The notes beneath the pieces were generated by a model. It was not told the origin of the DNA. It saw only the letters and a list, made by a program, of their open reading frames with translations, and searched no databases. The position numbers and the translations under genes were made by a program. Below, piece after piece: positions 17,969 to 26,983 of a DNA stretch of 64,000 nucleotides (position 1 is the stretch's first letter; every line of letters starts with the position of its first letter). Source of the DNA: Ulvibacter antarcticus (GTDB lineage: Bacteria; Bacteroidota; Bacteroidia; Flavobacteriales; Flavobacteriaceae). The DNA is taken from the NCBI RefSeq assembly GCF_003688405.1, contig NZ_REFC01000011.1, positions 62,001-126,000 of the forward strand, in the 5' to 3' direction.

Positions 17969-19167
17969 GCTTCTTTTGAAAAAATTACGGTGGAACAGTT
18001 TCCGCCAAATCCAAGAGAGTTGGACAATACAGTAGCAAGCTCTTTCTTTTTCAATACTGTTTGTGGACGGATAGAAAATTCCTTCATCTGGGTTTTATAG
18101 TTAAGATTGGGAAAGATTTCATTATGTTGGAGTGCCAAAAGCGAGTAAACTGCTTCAATTGCACCAGCCGCTGCCAAAGTATGTCCTGTATACGCTTTCG
18201 TGGAACTAAAATCAGGAGGTGTCTCCCCAAATACTCTAATAATTGCACGACCTTCAGAAAGGTCATTATTTCCAGTTGCAGTACCGTGAGCGTTGATATA
18301 ATCGATATCTTTTGCTTCCAGCCCCGCAACTTTCAGTGCTTTTTCCATTGCCAAAGTAGCACCATCACCATTATCGGATGAAGCCGTTTGATGAAATGCA
18401 TCATTAGCATTTCCGTAGCCTTTTACGTAGCCTAAGACTTTTTTATTTTCTGCTTTCACTACTTTATCGCTTTCAAGTACCAAAAATGCTGCTGCCTCGC
18501 CTAAATTTAGTCCTTTTCGGTTTTCATCGAAAGGAGTATTGTAGGTGTCAGACAATATCATTAAGGTCTTAAAACCATTAATAGTAAATTTTGAAAGACA
18601 GTCGGCGCCACCAACAACCACTCTATCCAGTTTTCCGGATTTTATAAGTCGTGCACCGAACATGATGGCATTCGCGGCAGAAGAGCAGGCGGTGCTAATC
18701 GTTGTTACCAAACTTTGCTCGATTCCTAATTGTTCTGCGATCTTTTGAGTTGAATCACCCGCATGATGACCATCGATATATTTTTGAAGTTTTTTATCTT
18801 CCAGATATTGGTAATAGTACTTTTCGGTCATATCCATTCCGCCCACGCTAGTGGCAGAAATTAATCCTGTCTTATACTTTGTAATATCCGTTATTTGTGC
18901 ATCGGCAATCGCTTGTTTTGCAGCGACAGCACCTAATAATGCAGTTCGGGAGTAGTTATTATCACTATCTAAACCGAGTTGTGATTCCAGTTCAGCATTG
19001 GTAAAATCAATTTCACCAACCATTATTGCGTCGCGATGAACCGTGTCAATTTTATCAACTCTGGAAATACCCTTTCTGCCCTCTACAAGCGCGCTATAAT
19101 TCTCTGCCACGTTGTTTCCAATGGCAGAAATAATTCCCATTCCGGTGATAGCAACGCCTTGTGACAT
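17965..19167 (-). CDS. Beta-ketoacyl-ACP synthase (KAS II/ApeO-like), active subunit
   Basis: 400 residues. The Cys-His-His triad is complete: TISTACSSAANAIM, then NAHGTATGNND and KAYTGHTLAAAG. It condenses malonyl-ACP with an acyl or aryl starter on ACP. The pairing with the Cys-less homologue directly downstream points to the KS partner of a KS-CLF heterodimer for iterative chain extension. The adjoining ACP gene (19181-19438) ends 13 bp upstream of its start. Confidence 0.9.
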   Translation of the reverse strand: MSQGVAITGMGIISAIGNNVAENYSALVEGRKGISRVDKIDTVHRDAIMVGEIDFTNAELESQLGLDSDNNYSRTALLGAVAAKQAIADAQITDITKYKTGLISATSVGGMDMTEKYYYQYLEDKKLQKYIDGHHAGDSTQKIAEQLGIEQSLVTTISTACSSAANAIMFGARLIKSGKLDRVVVGGADCLSKFTINGFKTLMILSDTYNTPFDENRKGLNLGEAAAFLVLESDKVVKAENKKVLGYVKGYGNANDAFHQTASSDNGDGATLAMEKALKVAGLEAKDIDYINAHGTATGNNDLSEGRAIIRVFGETPPDFSSTKAYTGHTLAAAGAIEAVYSLLALQHNEIFPNLNYKTQMKEFSIRPQTVLKKKELATVLSNSLGFGGNCSTVIFSKEA

Positions 19168-19180
19168 ATTATAATAAAAT

Positions 19181-19438
19181 CTATTTTGTACGGTTCTCGG
19201 CTATATAGTTAGCCATCACCTCTACAGATTCGAAGATTTTTCTTCCTTCTTTTGGATCAGATAGTTTGATACCGTAATCCTTGTCCAACATAACGATCAG
19301 CTCTAAGGCATCAATGGAATCTAATCCTAATCCGTCGCCAAACAAGGCATCATTATCGGCAATTTCTTCCACAGAAACATCTTCCAGGTTCAATTGCTCA
19401 ATGATCTTCTCCTTCAATTCTTGTTTTAATTCACTCAT
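19181..19438 (-). CDS. Acyl carrier protein
   Basis: 85 residues. The phosphopantetheine attachment site is visible as GLDSIDALELIVML, with Ser in the DSID motif, and the helices II-III pattern follows (DYGIKLSDPKEGRKIFESV). It should hold the growing polyene chain for the KS-CLF pair encoded directly downstream. Its start overlaps the stop of the half-size ketosynthase gene by 4 bp. A second ACP lies at 30500-30742, as in aryl polyene systems, which use two. Confidence 0.93.
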   Translation of the reverse strand: MSELKQELKEKIIEQLNLEDVSVEEIADNDALFGDGLGLDSIDALELIVMLDKDYGIKLSDPKEGRKIFESVEVMANYIAENRTK

Positions 19439-20049
19439 AACTTATATAATCTTGTTATCTCCTCTTTATTGTGTTTTATATTCCCGTTAGGTCCTACCAG
19501 ATATAAAAATGCGTCATATTTATCGTCATCATAATCGGCCCAACCACAGAGTACTTTATCTGCCTTCCCACTATTTAGTAAACTTGAAGCATAATTGAAC
19601 AAGTGTACTGCATTGAAGTGCTCAAATATAAAAAAACTATTCTCAGAATACAGCTTATGTTTTATACTTATCTCACCTATACAAATGTTTGGTAGCGTGT
19701 ACACAAAAACTGCCGGACTGGGATAGTAGTTTTCTTCGTCTTTTATGGACTGTTGATGCTTACGATCGGTATCCAGACTTGAAGCTCTATTTGAAAGTAT
19801 AATAGCTGTGTTTTCTATATTTTCTTCGGAAGGAAACGTGTTAAGTAAAACATCTGCAGTTAAAAATGCGAGTTTACTTAGATTGTCCATTTTGAAGAAT
19901 TTCGGATATTTGGTATCCTGAGATTTGTAAGCCGCCTTTATAAAACCTGAAAATTCTTCCGAAGCATCCGTAAAAAGCACTTTTCCGTTTAAGTACAACT
20001 TATTATCTCTTATATGAGCAAAATTCTCTATGTATAATTCCTTATTCAA
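19435..20049 (-). CDS. Half-size ketosynthase-like protein lacking catalytic residues
   Basis: 204 residues resembling only the N-terminal half of a beta-ketoacyl synthase: an early strand, the segment NTAIILSNRASSLDTDRKHQ, the PSPAVFVYTLPNICIGEIS region and a C-terminal VLCGWADY strand. The position of the nucleophilic Cys is occupied by the ENSFFIFEHF stretch, and the domain carrying the two His residues is absent. It cannot be a stand-alone ketosynthase, so it may be a structural partner or a relic. A repeat-containing gap of 331 bp separates it from the methyltransferase gene upstream. Confidence 0.7.
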   Translation of the reverse strand: MNKELYIENFAHIRDNKLYLNGKVLFTDASEEFSGFIKAAYKSQDTKYPKFFKMDNLSKLAFLTADVLLNTFPSEENIENTAIILSNRASSLDTDRKHQQSIKDEENYYPSPAVFVYTLPNICIGEISIKHKLYSENSFFIFEHFNAVHLFNYASSLLNSGKADKVLCGWADYDDDKYDAFLYLVGPNGNIKHNKEEITRLYKL

Positions 20050-20219
20050 TATACAATTTTCAACTTTTCAAATTCAATCAACAATATCAACCACAAAGGA
20101 CACGAAGTTTTCACTGAGAACACAAAGCCTAGAATTGCTAGACGTTTTTTACTGCTCACTGAGCACTGATCCTTCTCAATATCCCCGAAGTGTCGGGACT
20201 TTTCGTTACCACTTCAAGA

Positions 20220-20331
20220 AATCACTCCTTCTCGATACTATTCCAAAATTCCTTACAGTCATTTTGAAATCACTCCTTCTCGATAATATTCCAAAATTCC
20301 TTACAGTCATTTTGAAATCACTCGAAGTGAC
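20220..20331 (-). repeat. 48-bp tandem repeat (two units plus a partial) inside the pigment operon
   Basis: Two near-identical 48-bp units (20220-20267 and 20268-20315) and a short third piece ending in a boundary shared with the array at 47687-47982. Units here run on the minus strand relative to that array. Together with flanking non-coding bases they fill the gap between the methyltransferase and half-ketosynthase genes (20050-20380). I see no gene or promoter in the gap. Confidence 0.85.
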
Positions 20332-20380
20332 AATTTTCTCCAACTCTCACATCTCACATCTCACATCTTATGTCTAACAT

Positions 20381-21442
20381 CTATCCCTTCCCACAAACAA
20401 ACATGGTATGGTACTCTCCTATAGTGATGTCTTCTTTAATTTTTAAACCTGCTTTGGCAATCAATCTTTCGAAAACTTTTGCTGGATACATTTTGCTATT
20501 TCCATTGGCTAGGACGGTAAAATATAATGAGGTGGCTTCCAAAATAAACTTAGCATTGTCAAATTTCTGTCGATCGGTGAAGGTTTCTACGATAATTAAT
20601 TCAGCATTTTCGTCCATAGACGCGGCGCAAGTTGATAGTACTTTTACGATTTCATCTTCAGAAAAACAATCTAAAAACTGACACATCCAAATAACATCGG
20701 CTCCGGTTGGAATCTTCGGGTTTTCACTCAACCAATCGATTTCATGTCCGGAAATTCGGTCTTCAAAACCATTCTTCTTTGCATTTGCAAGTGCCTTGTT
20801 TAATTGACCGGGTAAATCGACGATCTTTATCGTAAGCTCCTCAGTTGTATTGCAACAATGAACAGCAAATTTTCCGGTGTTTCCACCAATATCAAAAAGC
20901 ACTTTTGGCTTTCGCTCAAGTACCAATGACAAGGCCTCATCGAATATATCGTCTGAATAATGATGATCGAAATCGAACCAGGATTTTTGAACTTCCGGAG
21001 TTAATTGAGATAAGCCTTGATAGATGGTGCTCCAATCCCCAAGTTCCTTTAAACCCTCAGGTTTTCCTGTTTTAATCGCATCATTAAGGTGGAATAAACC
21101 CTTATAACAAACCTCGTTTGTAAAATTGATATTTACATTGGCGGTAGTGTTGTAGTTTAAAAAATAACCCACTTTGGTTAATTCGTATTTCTCTTCCTCA
21201 CATTTCGAAACAATATTTGACGTCTCGGCTATTTCTAGAAGAACGCCTACTCCATATTCGCTTACCGATAATTCTTTTGAAATTTCTGAGACCGTCACGC
21301 CTCCCTCATCTCGTTTATCAAAAATGAAATCGAATATCCCCAATTTCCGAAGGGAGACTGTGGCTTGAAATACAAATGGAGCAAAAGCTATTTTCTGAGC
21401 TTCTTCTAAGGCTTCAATAGCTCTCATGGGTTTTTTTGACAT
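20381..21442 (-). CDS. Class I SAM-dependent methyltransferase
   Basis: 353 residues in the O-methyltransferase arrangement: an N-terminal winged-helix dimerisation domain (about 20-100, with VSEISKELSVSEYGVGVLLE) and a Rossmann domain with the SAM loop LFDIGGNTGKFAVHC (about 180), followed by KIVDLPGQ, whose Asp should bind the SAM ribose. The later segment GADVIWMCQFLDCFSEDE fits the usual catalytic-side helix. In flexirubin-type pigments the aryl ring carries a methyl group, so this enzyme is a candidate for that step, C- or O-methylation not being resolvable. It begins 52 bp after the ketosynthase gene at 21494. Confidence 0.86.
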   Translation of the reverse strand: MSKKPMRAIEALEEAQKIAFAPFVFQATVSLRKLGIFDFIFDKRDEGGVTVSEISKELSVSEYGVGVLLEIAETSNIVSKCEEEKYELTKVGYFLNYNTTANVNINFTNEVCYKGLFHLNDAIKTGKPEGLKELGDWSTIYQGLSQLTPEVQKSWFDFDHHYSDDIFDEALSLVLERKPKVLFDIGGNTGKFAVHCCNTTEELTIKIVDLPGQLNKALANAKKNGFEDRISGHEIDWLSENPKIPTGADVIWMCQFLDCFSEDEIVKVLSTCAASMDENAELIIVETFTDRQKFDNAKFILEATSLYFTVLANGNSKMYPAKVFERLIAKAGLKIKEDITIGEYHTMFVCGKG

Positions 21443-21493
21443 GCGATAATGGTTGTTTCTACAAATCTAAACTATTTGTTATTAATCTTTAAA

Positions 21494-22645
21494 TTAGTTT
21501 TTTGGCAAACACCTAAAAATTGCTGCCGTATTACAACCTCCAAATCCGGAGGCCGTTTTTAAAAATATATTTATCTTTTTGGATGTTGTTTTTGTGATAA
21601 CATTTAACGGTTCTGAAACTCCTAATTCTGAAAAGCCCAACGAGCTAAACAACGTATTTCTATAGGCCGAATGCATCCCCACTATGGTCTCCAGCAATCC
21701 TGAAGCTCCCAATGTATGTCCAAAATATCCTTTCAAACTATTAATAGGTATTGTTCCCATTCCAGCTCTGTTAAAAGCAATGGCTTCCATTTCATCATTA
21801 AAAGTAGTAGCAGTTCCATGAGCTGAAATATAATCTATATCTTCCGATTCCAGTTTAGCCTCTTTCATCGCAGATTGAATACTTCTGAATAATCCCTCAC
21901 CTGTTCGTGATGGTCCGGAGATATGATTGGCATCATTACAAGAAGCTTCTCCCAAAATTTCAACCGCTTCGGAAGCTAAATTACGATCTTGATTAGTTAC
22001 CAAAACACTCGCGGCAACCTCTCCAATATTTATACCTGTTCGTTCTTTGCAATATGGTCTACAAGGTTCATCACTCATTGCCTGAAACGAATTAAAACCC
22101 GATAAAATAAACTTAGTAACCAAATCACCACTCACGATAAATACATGATCGTAAGTCCCTTGTTCGATATATCTTTTAGCTACAGAAATCGCCATTACAC
22201 CAGAAACACAGGCATTAGAAAGAACGATAGCTTCATTTTTTAAACCAAAATACTCTTTAATTTCATTGCCTAATGCACTGAGATAGGCTCTCTCTTCGGA
22301 AAAAGGACTTTCTGCTTCCAATACGTCTATATTTCCTTTGGTGGTAGAGATTATGAGTCCAACGTTTTCCTTCAGAGGTATTTTTGAAGCATCAATCACT
22401 TTTTTAAGCGACACCAACATCATTTGTTCCAGTCGTGTGTATTCTTTTTTCGGATTCAGAAGAGAAAAGGCATCTATTAAAGCTTCCGAAGAAATCATCG
22501 AAGAATAAAAAGGGGTAGCAAAAAGTTTTGGGTCATTAACTAAAGTGAGTCCCGAAACTTCATCAGCAATCTTATCCACCACTGTCGTACTGTCGAAACC
22601 TAGTGAAGAGATTATATTGTTGTATGACAAATACACCTTAGCCAT
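21494..22645 (-). CDS. Beta-ketoacyl synthase (KAS I/II-like)
   Basis: 383 residues with an intact triad: VLSNACVSGVMAIS, ISAHGTATTFNDE and KGYFGHTLGASGL. The NACVSG nucleophile context and shorter N-terminus resemble the third ketosynthase of aryl polyene loci, which supports initiation or a special elongation. It overlaps the thioesterase gene by 8 bp. Which chain it extends (aryl polyene or the dialkylresorcinol precursors) cannot be told from sequence. Confidence 0.87.
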   Translation of the reverse strand: MAKVYLSYNNIISSLGFDSTTVVDKIADEVSGLTLVNDPKLFATPFYSSMISSEALIDAFSLLNPKKEYTRLEQMMLVSLKKVIDASKIPLKENVGLIISTTKGNIDVLEAESPFSEERAYLSALGNEIKEYFGLKNEAIVLSNACVSGVMAISVAKRYIEQGTYDHVFIVSGDLVTKFILSGFNSFQAMSDEPCRPYCKERTGINIGEVAASVLVTNQDRNLASEAVEILGEASCNDANHISGPSRTGEGLFRSIQSAMKEAKLESEDIDYISAHGTATTFNDEMEAIAFNRAGMGTIPINSLKGYFGHTLGASGLLETIVGMHSAYRNTLFSSLGFSELGVSEPLNVITKTTSKKINIFLKTASGFGGCNTAAIFRCLPKN

Positions 22646-23090
22646 CCAATAAACCTTCTTTTAATTTCCAATCACGGAAAAAACCCGGAATTGTAAGTGA
22701 AAGATCTCCGCTATCCAAAGCGACAAAAACCTGAATCGTTTCACCTGTACAAACCAATTCCCCTTTCGGATTAAAGATTTCATACCTAAAAATCATTTTA
22801 GCAGCCGGCGAATCTACGTAAATTGTCTTGATGGTAGCTGTATCACCATAGCGAAGTGGCAGTCTATGTTCACTAGTCGATTTCACGATGGGCGATGCGA
22901 ATCCATTATCTTTTTGATCTAAATAAGAGATCCCATGATGGCGACCAAAAGCCTCCCGGCCATCTTCAAAATATTGTATATAGTTTCCATGCCAAACGAT
23001 TCCCAGTGGGTCTGTTTCTACAAAACGCACTCGGATTTCATTGGTGAAACTTATTTCTTTGTCAGTATTATACCGCATTTTTTTTTTCAT
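22638..23090 (-). CDS. Acyl-CoA/acyl-ACP thioesterase, 4HBT hot-dog family
   Basis: From the ATG at 23090 it has 150 residues (a TTG at 23099 would add three). A single hot-dog domain starts with the 4HBT signature VRFVETDPLGIVWHGNYIQYF, in which the Asp of TDPLGIVWHGNY is the usual catalytic residue. It should hydrolyse acyl thioesters, perhaps releasing the finished polyene acid or editing stalled ACPs. It overlaps the ABC permease gene by 23 bp and the ketosynthase gene by 8 bp, so it is embedded in the operon. Confidence 0.87.
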   Translation of the reverse strand: MKKKMRYNTDKEISFTNEIRVRFVETDPLGIVWHGNYIQYFEDGREAFGRHHGISYLDQKDNGFASPIVKSTSEHRLPLRYGDTATIKTIYVDSPAAKMIFRYEIFNPKGELVCTGETIQVFVALDSGDLSLTIPGFFRDWKLKEGLLDG

Positions 23091-24336
23091 TATAAACAAT
23101 AGAAATCACTGAAGTAAATATAAAAAACATAAATAACAGGGCGATTTCCGGAAGGATGTCCGTTAGATTTCCATTCCTTAAAAATACATCATAGAAACCG
23201 TTTAACCCCCAATTCATTGGAGATATATTCGATAAAAGTTGCATGAATTTTGGCATCACAAAAACAGGCACCCAAACCCCGCCTAAAGCCGCAAGAATAA
23301 CAACTAAAGTGGCACCAAAAGGAGCCGATTGTTCTTGTGTTTTAGCAATGGTTCCTAATAGAAGTCCTAAGCCAACTGCAGCCAATCCTGCGAAAGTGGC
23401 AATGATAAATAGTAAGGGTAATTTCCCCGAAACATCGAGTTTTGGTAATCCAATTAGTGGAAATAAAAACACACCCAGCAACAACATTAATGCAAACTGA
23501 ATTAAACAAACCGCTACATACACTAGCGTTTTACCGCCTAAAACCGTTGTATAAGACACCGGATTTGTTCGCAACCTCACAAAAGTCCCTTGCGTTTTTT
23601 CTTTTACCATATTGATCGACAGCGGAACGATTATAAAGAAAATCGCAAACAAAGTCCAGGCCGGTACATTATGCTGAGTAGAATTTGGAATTACAATTGT
23701 ATCCCCTTCTGTTTGAGACATTTCACGAAAAGCGATAAAGCTTTCAGTTTCAAAAATAACCTCATCTTCCTCTCCTAATTGTTCCTGAAACGCCTTGTAA
23801 ATTGATTGTGTCTCAATCTTGGAGATCATTTTATCGATGCCATTTTTCACCGAACTCTTAAATGCTAATTGTGTCGCTGGATCGAAGTACAAACGGACCT
23901 CTTTTTTATCAGTTTCTGAAGCGGTTTTAGCAATAGTTTCTTCCTCCTCCAATCCGAATTTCGCCAAGATTCCTTCTACATTAGAATTCACTTTTTTCTG
24001 AAGGGCTTTAGAAAGATCTTCAGGGATAATTATGGCTAGCTGGTAGTTTCCGGAAAACACCTTTTGCTTGGCGTCTTCTTCCGAAGCAGACATAATTATC
24101 TCAAAGGAATTAGAAGACATCAAACCTTCGTGAATGCTTTCAGAAACACTTCCGCCATCCTTATCAACTAACAGTATAGGTATTTTTGTATCGTTTATTG
24201 TTTTGAAACTGCTATCCTGAATTAAGGTAATAGTAATTAATAACAGCAATGGCATTATAAACAAAATGGCAATCCCGCCAAGATCTCTTGTGAGTAATAA
24301 CACTTCCTTATATGCCGATGCCAACAACTTATGCAT
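23068..24336 (-). CDS. ABC-2 type transporter permease
   Basis: 422 residues. One TM helix near 20-40, a large extracytoplasmic domain (about 45-210), then five hydrophobic helices from 230 to the C-terminus, the topology of DrrB/YhfJ-type ABC-2 exporters; VPAWTLFAIFFIIVPLSINMV starts the C-terminal membrane block. It pairs with the ATPase gene directly upstream (8 bp overlap). Export of a pigment intermediate or a lipid is the likely role. Confidence 0.9.
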   Translation of the reverse strand: MHKLLASAYKEVLLLTRDLGGIAILFIMPLLLLITITLIQDSSFKTINDTKIPILLVDKDGGSVSESIHEGLMSSNSFEIIMSASEEDAKQKVFSGNYQLAIIIPEDLSKALQKKVNSNVEGILAKFGLEEEETIAKTASETDKKEVRLYFDPATQLAFKSSVKNGIDKMISKIETQSIYKAFQEQLGEEDEVIFETESFIAFREMSQTEGDTIVIPNSTQHNVPAWTLFAIFFIIVPLSINMVKEKTQGTFVRLRTNPVSYTTVLGGKTLVYVAVCLIQFALMLLLGVFLFPLIGLPKLDVSGKLPLLFIIATFAGLAAVGLGLLLGTIAKTQEQSAPFGATLVVILAALGGVWVPVFVMPKFMQLLSNISPMNWGLNGFYDVFLRNGNLTDILPEIALLFMFFIFTSVISIVYNEKKNAV

Positions 24337-25072
24337 AATCTCTAAGGGCTTTACCGGTGATAGCCAAAAATACCTCTTCCAAATTTCTCGCGTCCTGTTG
24401 TTGAGAAATTAGATCGGTGGGCTTACCTTTTACAACAATGCTTCCCTGATCAATAATAGCAACACGCGTACAAAAATCTTCGGCTTCGTTTAGATGATGC
24501 GAAGTATAGATCATCGTGGTACCATTTTTATTGAGCTGTTTTAAATGATCAATAATTACATTTTTTGACTGCACATCGACCCCAACGGTAGGTTCGTCCA
24601 AAAACAAGACCTTTGGATTATGTAAAATACTCGCAATTAGATTAACGCGACGTTTCATACCTCCGGAAAAGGTCTCAACCCGTTTATTAGCGAATTTTGA
24701 AAGTCCTAATGTTTCGAGATGATCCTTAATTTCTTTTTTTAAAGTAGCTCCTTTTAAACCGTACATACTTCCGAAGTAAGAAAGATTCTCATAGGCTGTT
24801 AATGAAGGGTAAAGGGCATATTCCTGAGGGACAATTCCTATAAGTTTTTTAAGTTCCAGCTTATTTTCTTTATAGTTAAGCTCGTTAATCGTAAACGATC
24901 CTGAAGTAGGTTTTACGAGGGAGCTTAACATAGAGATTAAAGTTGTTTTTCCGGCGCCATTGGGACCTAACAAACCAAATATCTCACCATCATTCACCGT
25001 CAATGTCAAATCCAGAACTGAAAAATCTTCGGCTCCTTTGTATTTTTTCGACAATTGATTGATCTCGATCAT
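24329..25072 (-). CDS. ABC transporter ATP-binding protein
   Basis: 247 residues with all ABC ATPase motifs: Walker [11 protein letters not shown]-loop [11 protein letters not shown], signature [11 protein letters not shown], Walker [13 protein letters not shown] and the switch His in [10 protein letters not shown]. It belongs to the ABC-2 exporter (DrrA-like) group and energises the permease encoded immediately downstream. The pair is a regular member of flexirubin-type clusters. Confidence 0.93.
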   Translation of the reverse strand: MIEINQLSKKYKGAEDFSVLDLTLTVNDGEIFGLLGPNGAGKTTLISMLSSLVKPTSGSFTINELNYKENKLELKKLIGIVPQEYALYPSLTAYENLSYFGSMYGLKGATLKKEIKDHLETLGLSKFANKRVETFSGGMKRRVNLIASILHNPKVLFLDEPTVGVDVQSKNVIIDHLKQLNKNGTTMIYTSHHLNEAEDFCTRVAIIDQGSIVVKGKPTDLISQQQDARNLEEVFLAITGKALRDYA

Positions 25073-25115
25073 ACATCTTCACTTAAAGCGTTTTGGGAAT
25101 ATTAATTCGCCCTTT

Positions 25116-26120
25116 CTATTTAATTGCTTTCCTCAATTTTTTAAAGAAATCCTTTTCTAAATCGGCTATTTTTTCAAGTTGTGTTGCAACATCATCGTAC
25201 AAATCGATTTCCACCTTAGTACTTCGATTGCGATAAATTCGAGAGGCATCAACTGCAAAATCACGCCAGAGATCTCCAATGGCAGTCATTTCTTTAGATA
25301 ATACCGAGAGCTCTTCTTTCTTAAGAATCTTAGCCGCCTCCTGTAAAAATGCTGCGTAAATATATCTGAATCCGCCTCCACCCGTTCCAATTTCTTCCTG
25401 CATTCTCACAATCTGTCCCAGATAGTGATTGGCTTTTTTGGTGCCTTGTTTCTTCGGCCATTTCCGAATTAATTTTGCAATGGTTTTAATTCCATTCACA
25501 CCTACAAATGGTACTGGAGCTAGCATATCGCGACAGGTTTGTTTAATTCCTTTGCGAATTGCTTCTTCTAATTTGAGTTCTTTTGGAAATTCTATCGGGT
25601 AGTACATATGTCCTTTAGGAGCAAAAGCACCTTTCGCAAAGCGGACCTTATCGAGTTCTTTGCTACTCAAGGTAGTCACTTCCTCCATCACAGGATCACT
25701 AATTAGGTAGGTATCATTTTCTTTTCCGTAGACAACCAGATTATGCGCATTAAAATGAAAGCGATATTCATCCGGGAAATAGGTTAGATTGTACACTCCT
25801 ACTTGAAGTCCGACAGGATTATTTTTTTCGAGGTTTTCATCCAAACGTTTCTTGGCAGCCTCGCTATTTCTGAATTTTTCTCTTTTAAATTTTACACCAA
25901 CACGTTTGGCGAATTTGTTGAAAATAAAACCCGGCATCGCCCGATATGTAATAACCGGAGCATGATCTACTTTTAACAAAGGGATGTAACAATATAGTAA
26001 TCCAGAACCAATTCCGAAGACCATTGGCTCGCTCACTTCAAAGCCGTTGTGTTGCATCAAATTTGAAACCACGCCGTTTTCGCAATGAGCAGATTGATGG
26101 TGTGTAAAGTCTATTTTCAT
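25116..26120 (-). CDS. BtrH N-terminal domain / DUF4872 protein
   Basis: 334 residues. The N-terminal half (about 1-150) matches the BtrH domain: HHQSAHCENGVVSNLMQHNG with a Cys (residue 13) near the start, GIGSGLLYCYIP, and the HFNAHNLVVYG stretch with a His; these Cys and His residues suggest a papain-like arrangement. The C-terminal half is helical and fits DUF4872. BtrH in butirosin synthesis transfers an acyl side chain from ACP to an amine. By analogy this protein could move an acyl or aryl group from ACP; that is inference. It lies 3 bp upstream of the ABC block's spacer and follows the small gene at 26124 closely. Confidence 0.8.
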   Translation of the reverse strand: MKIDFTHHQSAHCENGVVSNLMQHNGFEVSEPMVFGIGSGLLYCYIPLLKVDHAPVITYRAMPGFIFNKFAKRVGVKFKREKFRNSEAAKKRLDENLEKNNPVGLQVGVYNLTYFPDEYRFHFNAHNLVVYGKENDTYLISDPVMEEVTTLSSKELDKVRFAKGAFAPKGHMYYPIEFPKELKLEEAIRKGIKQTCRDMLAPVPFVGVNGIKTIAKLIRKWPKKQGTKKANHYLGQIVRMQEEIGTGGGGFRYIYAAFLQEAAKILKKEELSVLSKEMTAIGDLWRDFAVDASRIYRNRSTKVEIDLYDDVATQLEKIADLEKDFFKKLRKAIK

Positions 26121-26123
26121 GAA

Positions 26124-26525
26124 TTATTGGTCTATATGCTGCAACTGTTCGATTGATATTTCGAACACATCGGCGTATTTTTGAAGTGTTTTAGAGCTTA
26201 GTTTGTTAAATACTGAAGGCTTAAAATGTCTTTTTACACGCCATTTCCAGATACCCGCATAACCTGCTAAGACAGAAAGATCCATCTTGTGTAATTCCAT
26301 ATAATATTCTAACGGACTAGTCTCATTGGCCAGTACTCTGGTTTTCGCTTCTTCAACGCGTTCCTTTATTTTCTCGATCGCATTATTTAGTGCAATAGTT
26401 TTAGGATCCCAACCGGTGGTATGTTCTGTGGTATACTCCCCATTTTCATCGACCGCATAACACAGCTCTCTAAAGTTGGCAGATTCCAAATTACTTTTAT
26501 CCTGTGGGACATCACTTTTTTTCAT
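26124..26525 (-). CDS. Small helical protein of unknown function, pigment operon
   Basis: 133 residues, all helical by pattern, with no catalytic motif that I recognise. The start is the ATG at 26525 (MKKSDVPQDKSNLESANFRE), which shares one base with the stop of the upstream hot-dog gene (TGATG), so translational coupling is likely; the longer frame to 26558 lies inside that gene. The C-terminal segment KTLQKYADVFEISIEQLQHID resembles a helix-turn-helix tail but is too short to call. The tight spacing to the BtrH-type gene (3 bp) suggests the two work together. Confidence 0.65.
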   Translation of the reverse strand: MKKSDVPQDKSNLESANFRELCYAVDENGEYTTEHTTGWDPKTIALNNAIEKIKERVEEAKTRVLANETSPLEYYMELHKMDLSVLAGYAGIWKWRVKRHFKPSVFNKLSSKTLQKYADVFEISIEQLQHIDQ

Positions 26526-26983
26526 CAGACTTCGTGAATTAGGAAATTTAGTGTACAAGCTACAATTAATTCATCATTATTAAAAGTCTCACATGAAATG
26601 CTACAAATAGTGATCACTCCTGTATCGTAACGTGAAATTAAGTTTGCTTTGGTGGTGATGATTTCTCCTTGCTTCGGAAGCGCATACACTTCCACTTTTT
26701 TAATCGCGCTGATGTAACCTACTAGATTATTTCCTTCACCTTCATAATCGTCATCTTCAAAATAACTTTGACCAACTATTGCTGAACAAGCTTGTGCAGC
26801 GTTTTCGATTAGACCGGTTTCTGAAAGCCTCTCGTTCTTTACGAAAATACAGTCCTTAGTGATATCAAATTCTGTGTGAACTGAAGTCTCATCAATTTCC
26901 ATTAAACGGCTTACCATTAACAAAGGCTCCCTATGTGGAAGGAACTTCTTTATATCAATATGATGTCCGTCTACAGATTTCAC
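26525..26983 (-). CDS. Dehydratase-like hot-dog protein (ApeI/ApeP group), subunit 2
   Basis: 152 residues. The N-terminus FLPHREPLLMVSRLMEID is typical of ApeI/ApeP-type dehydratases. The helix LSETGLIENAAQACSAIVG contains the Glu that acts as catalytic acid/base in this group; a canonical GHFPGNP motif is absent. The neighbouring gene 26984-27421 encodes a similar protein, adjacent without any gap, and the aryl polyene dehydratase is known to be an ApeI:ApeP heterodimer, so these two probably form one enzyme. Confidence 0.83.
   Translation of the reverse strand: MKSVDGHHIDIKKFLPHREPLLMVSRLMEIDETSVHTEFDITKDCIFVKNERLSETGLIENAAQACSAIVGQSYFEDDDYEGEGNNLVGYISAIKKVEVYALPKQGEIITTKANLISRYDTGVITICSISCETFNNDELIVACTLNFLIHEV

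Noticed and set aside
20030-20377. Plus-strand open frame between the methyltransferase and half-ketosynthase genes
   Set aside because: It is made of the 48-bp repeat region and flanking non-coding bases and has no recognisable protein pattern.
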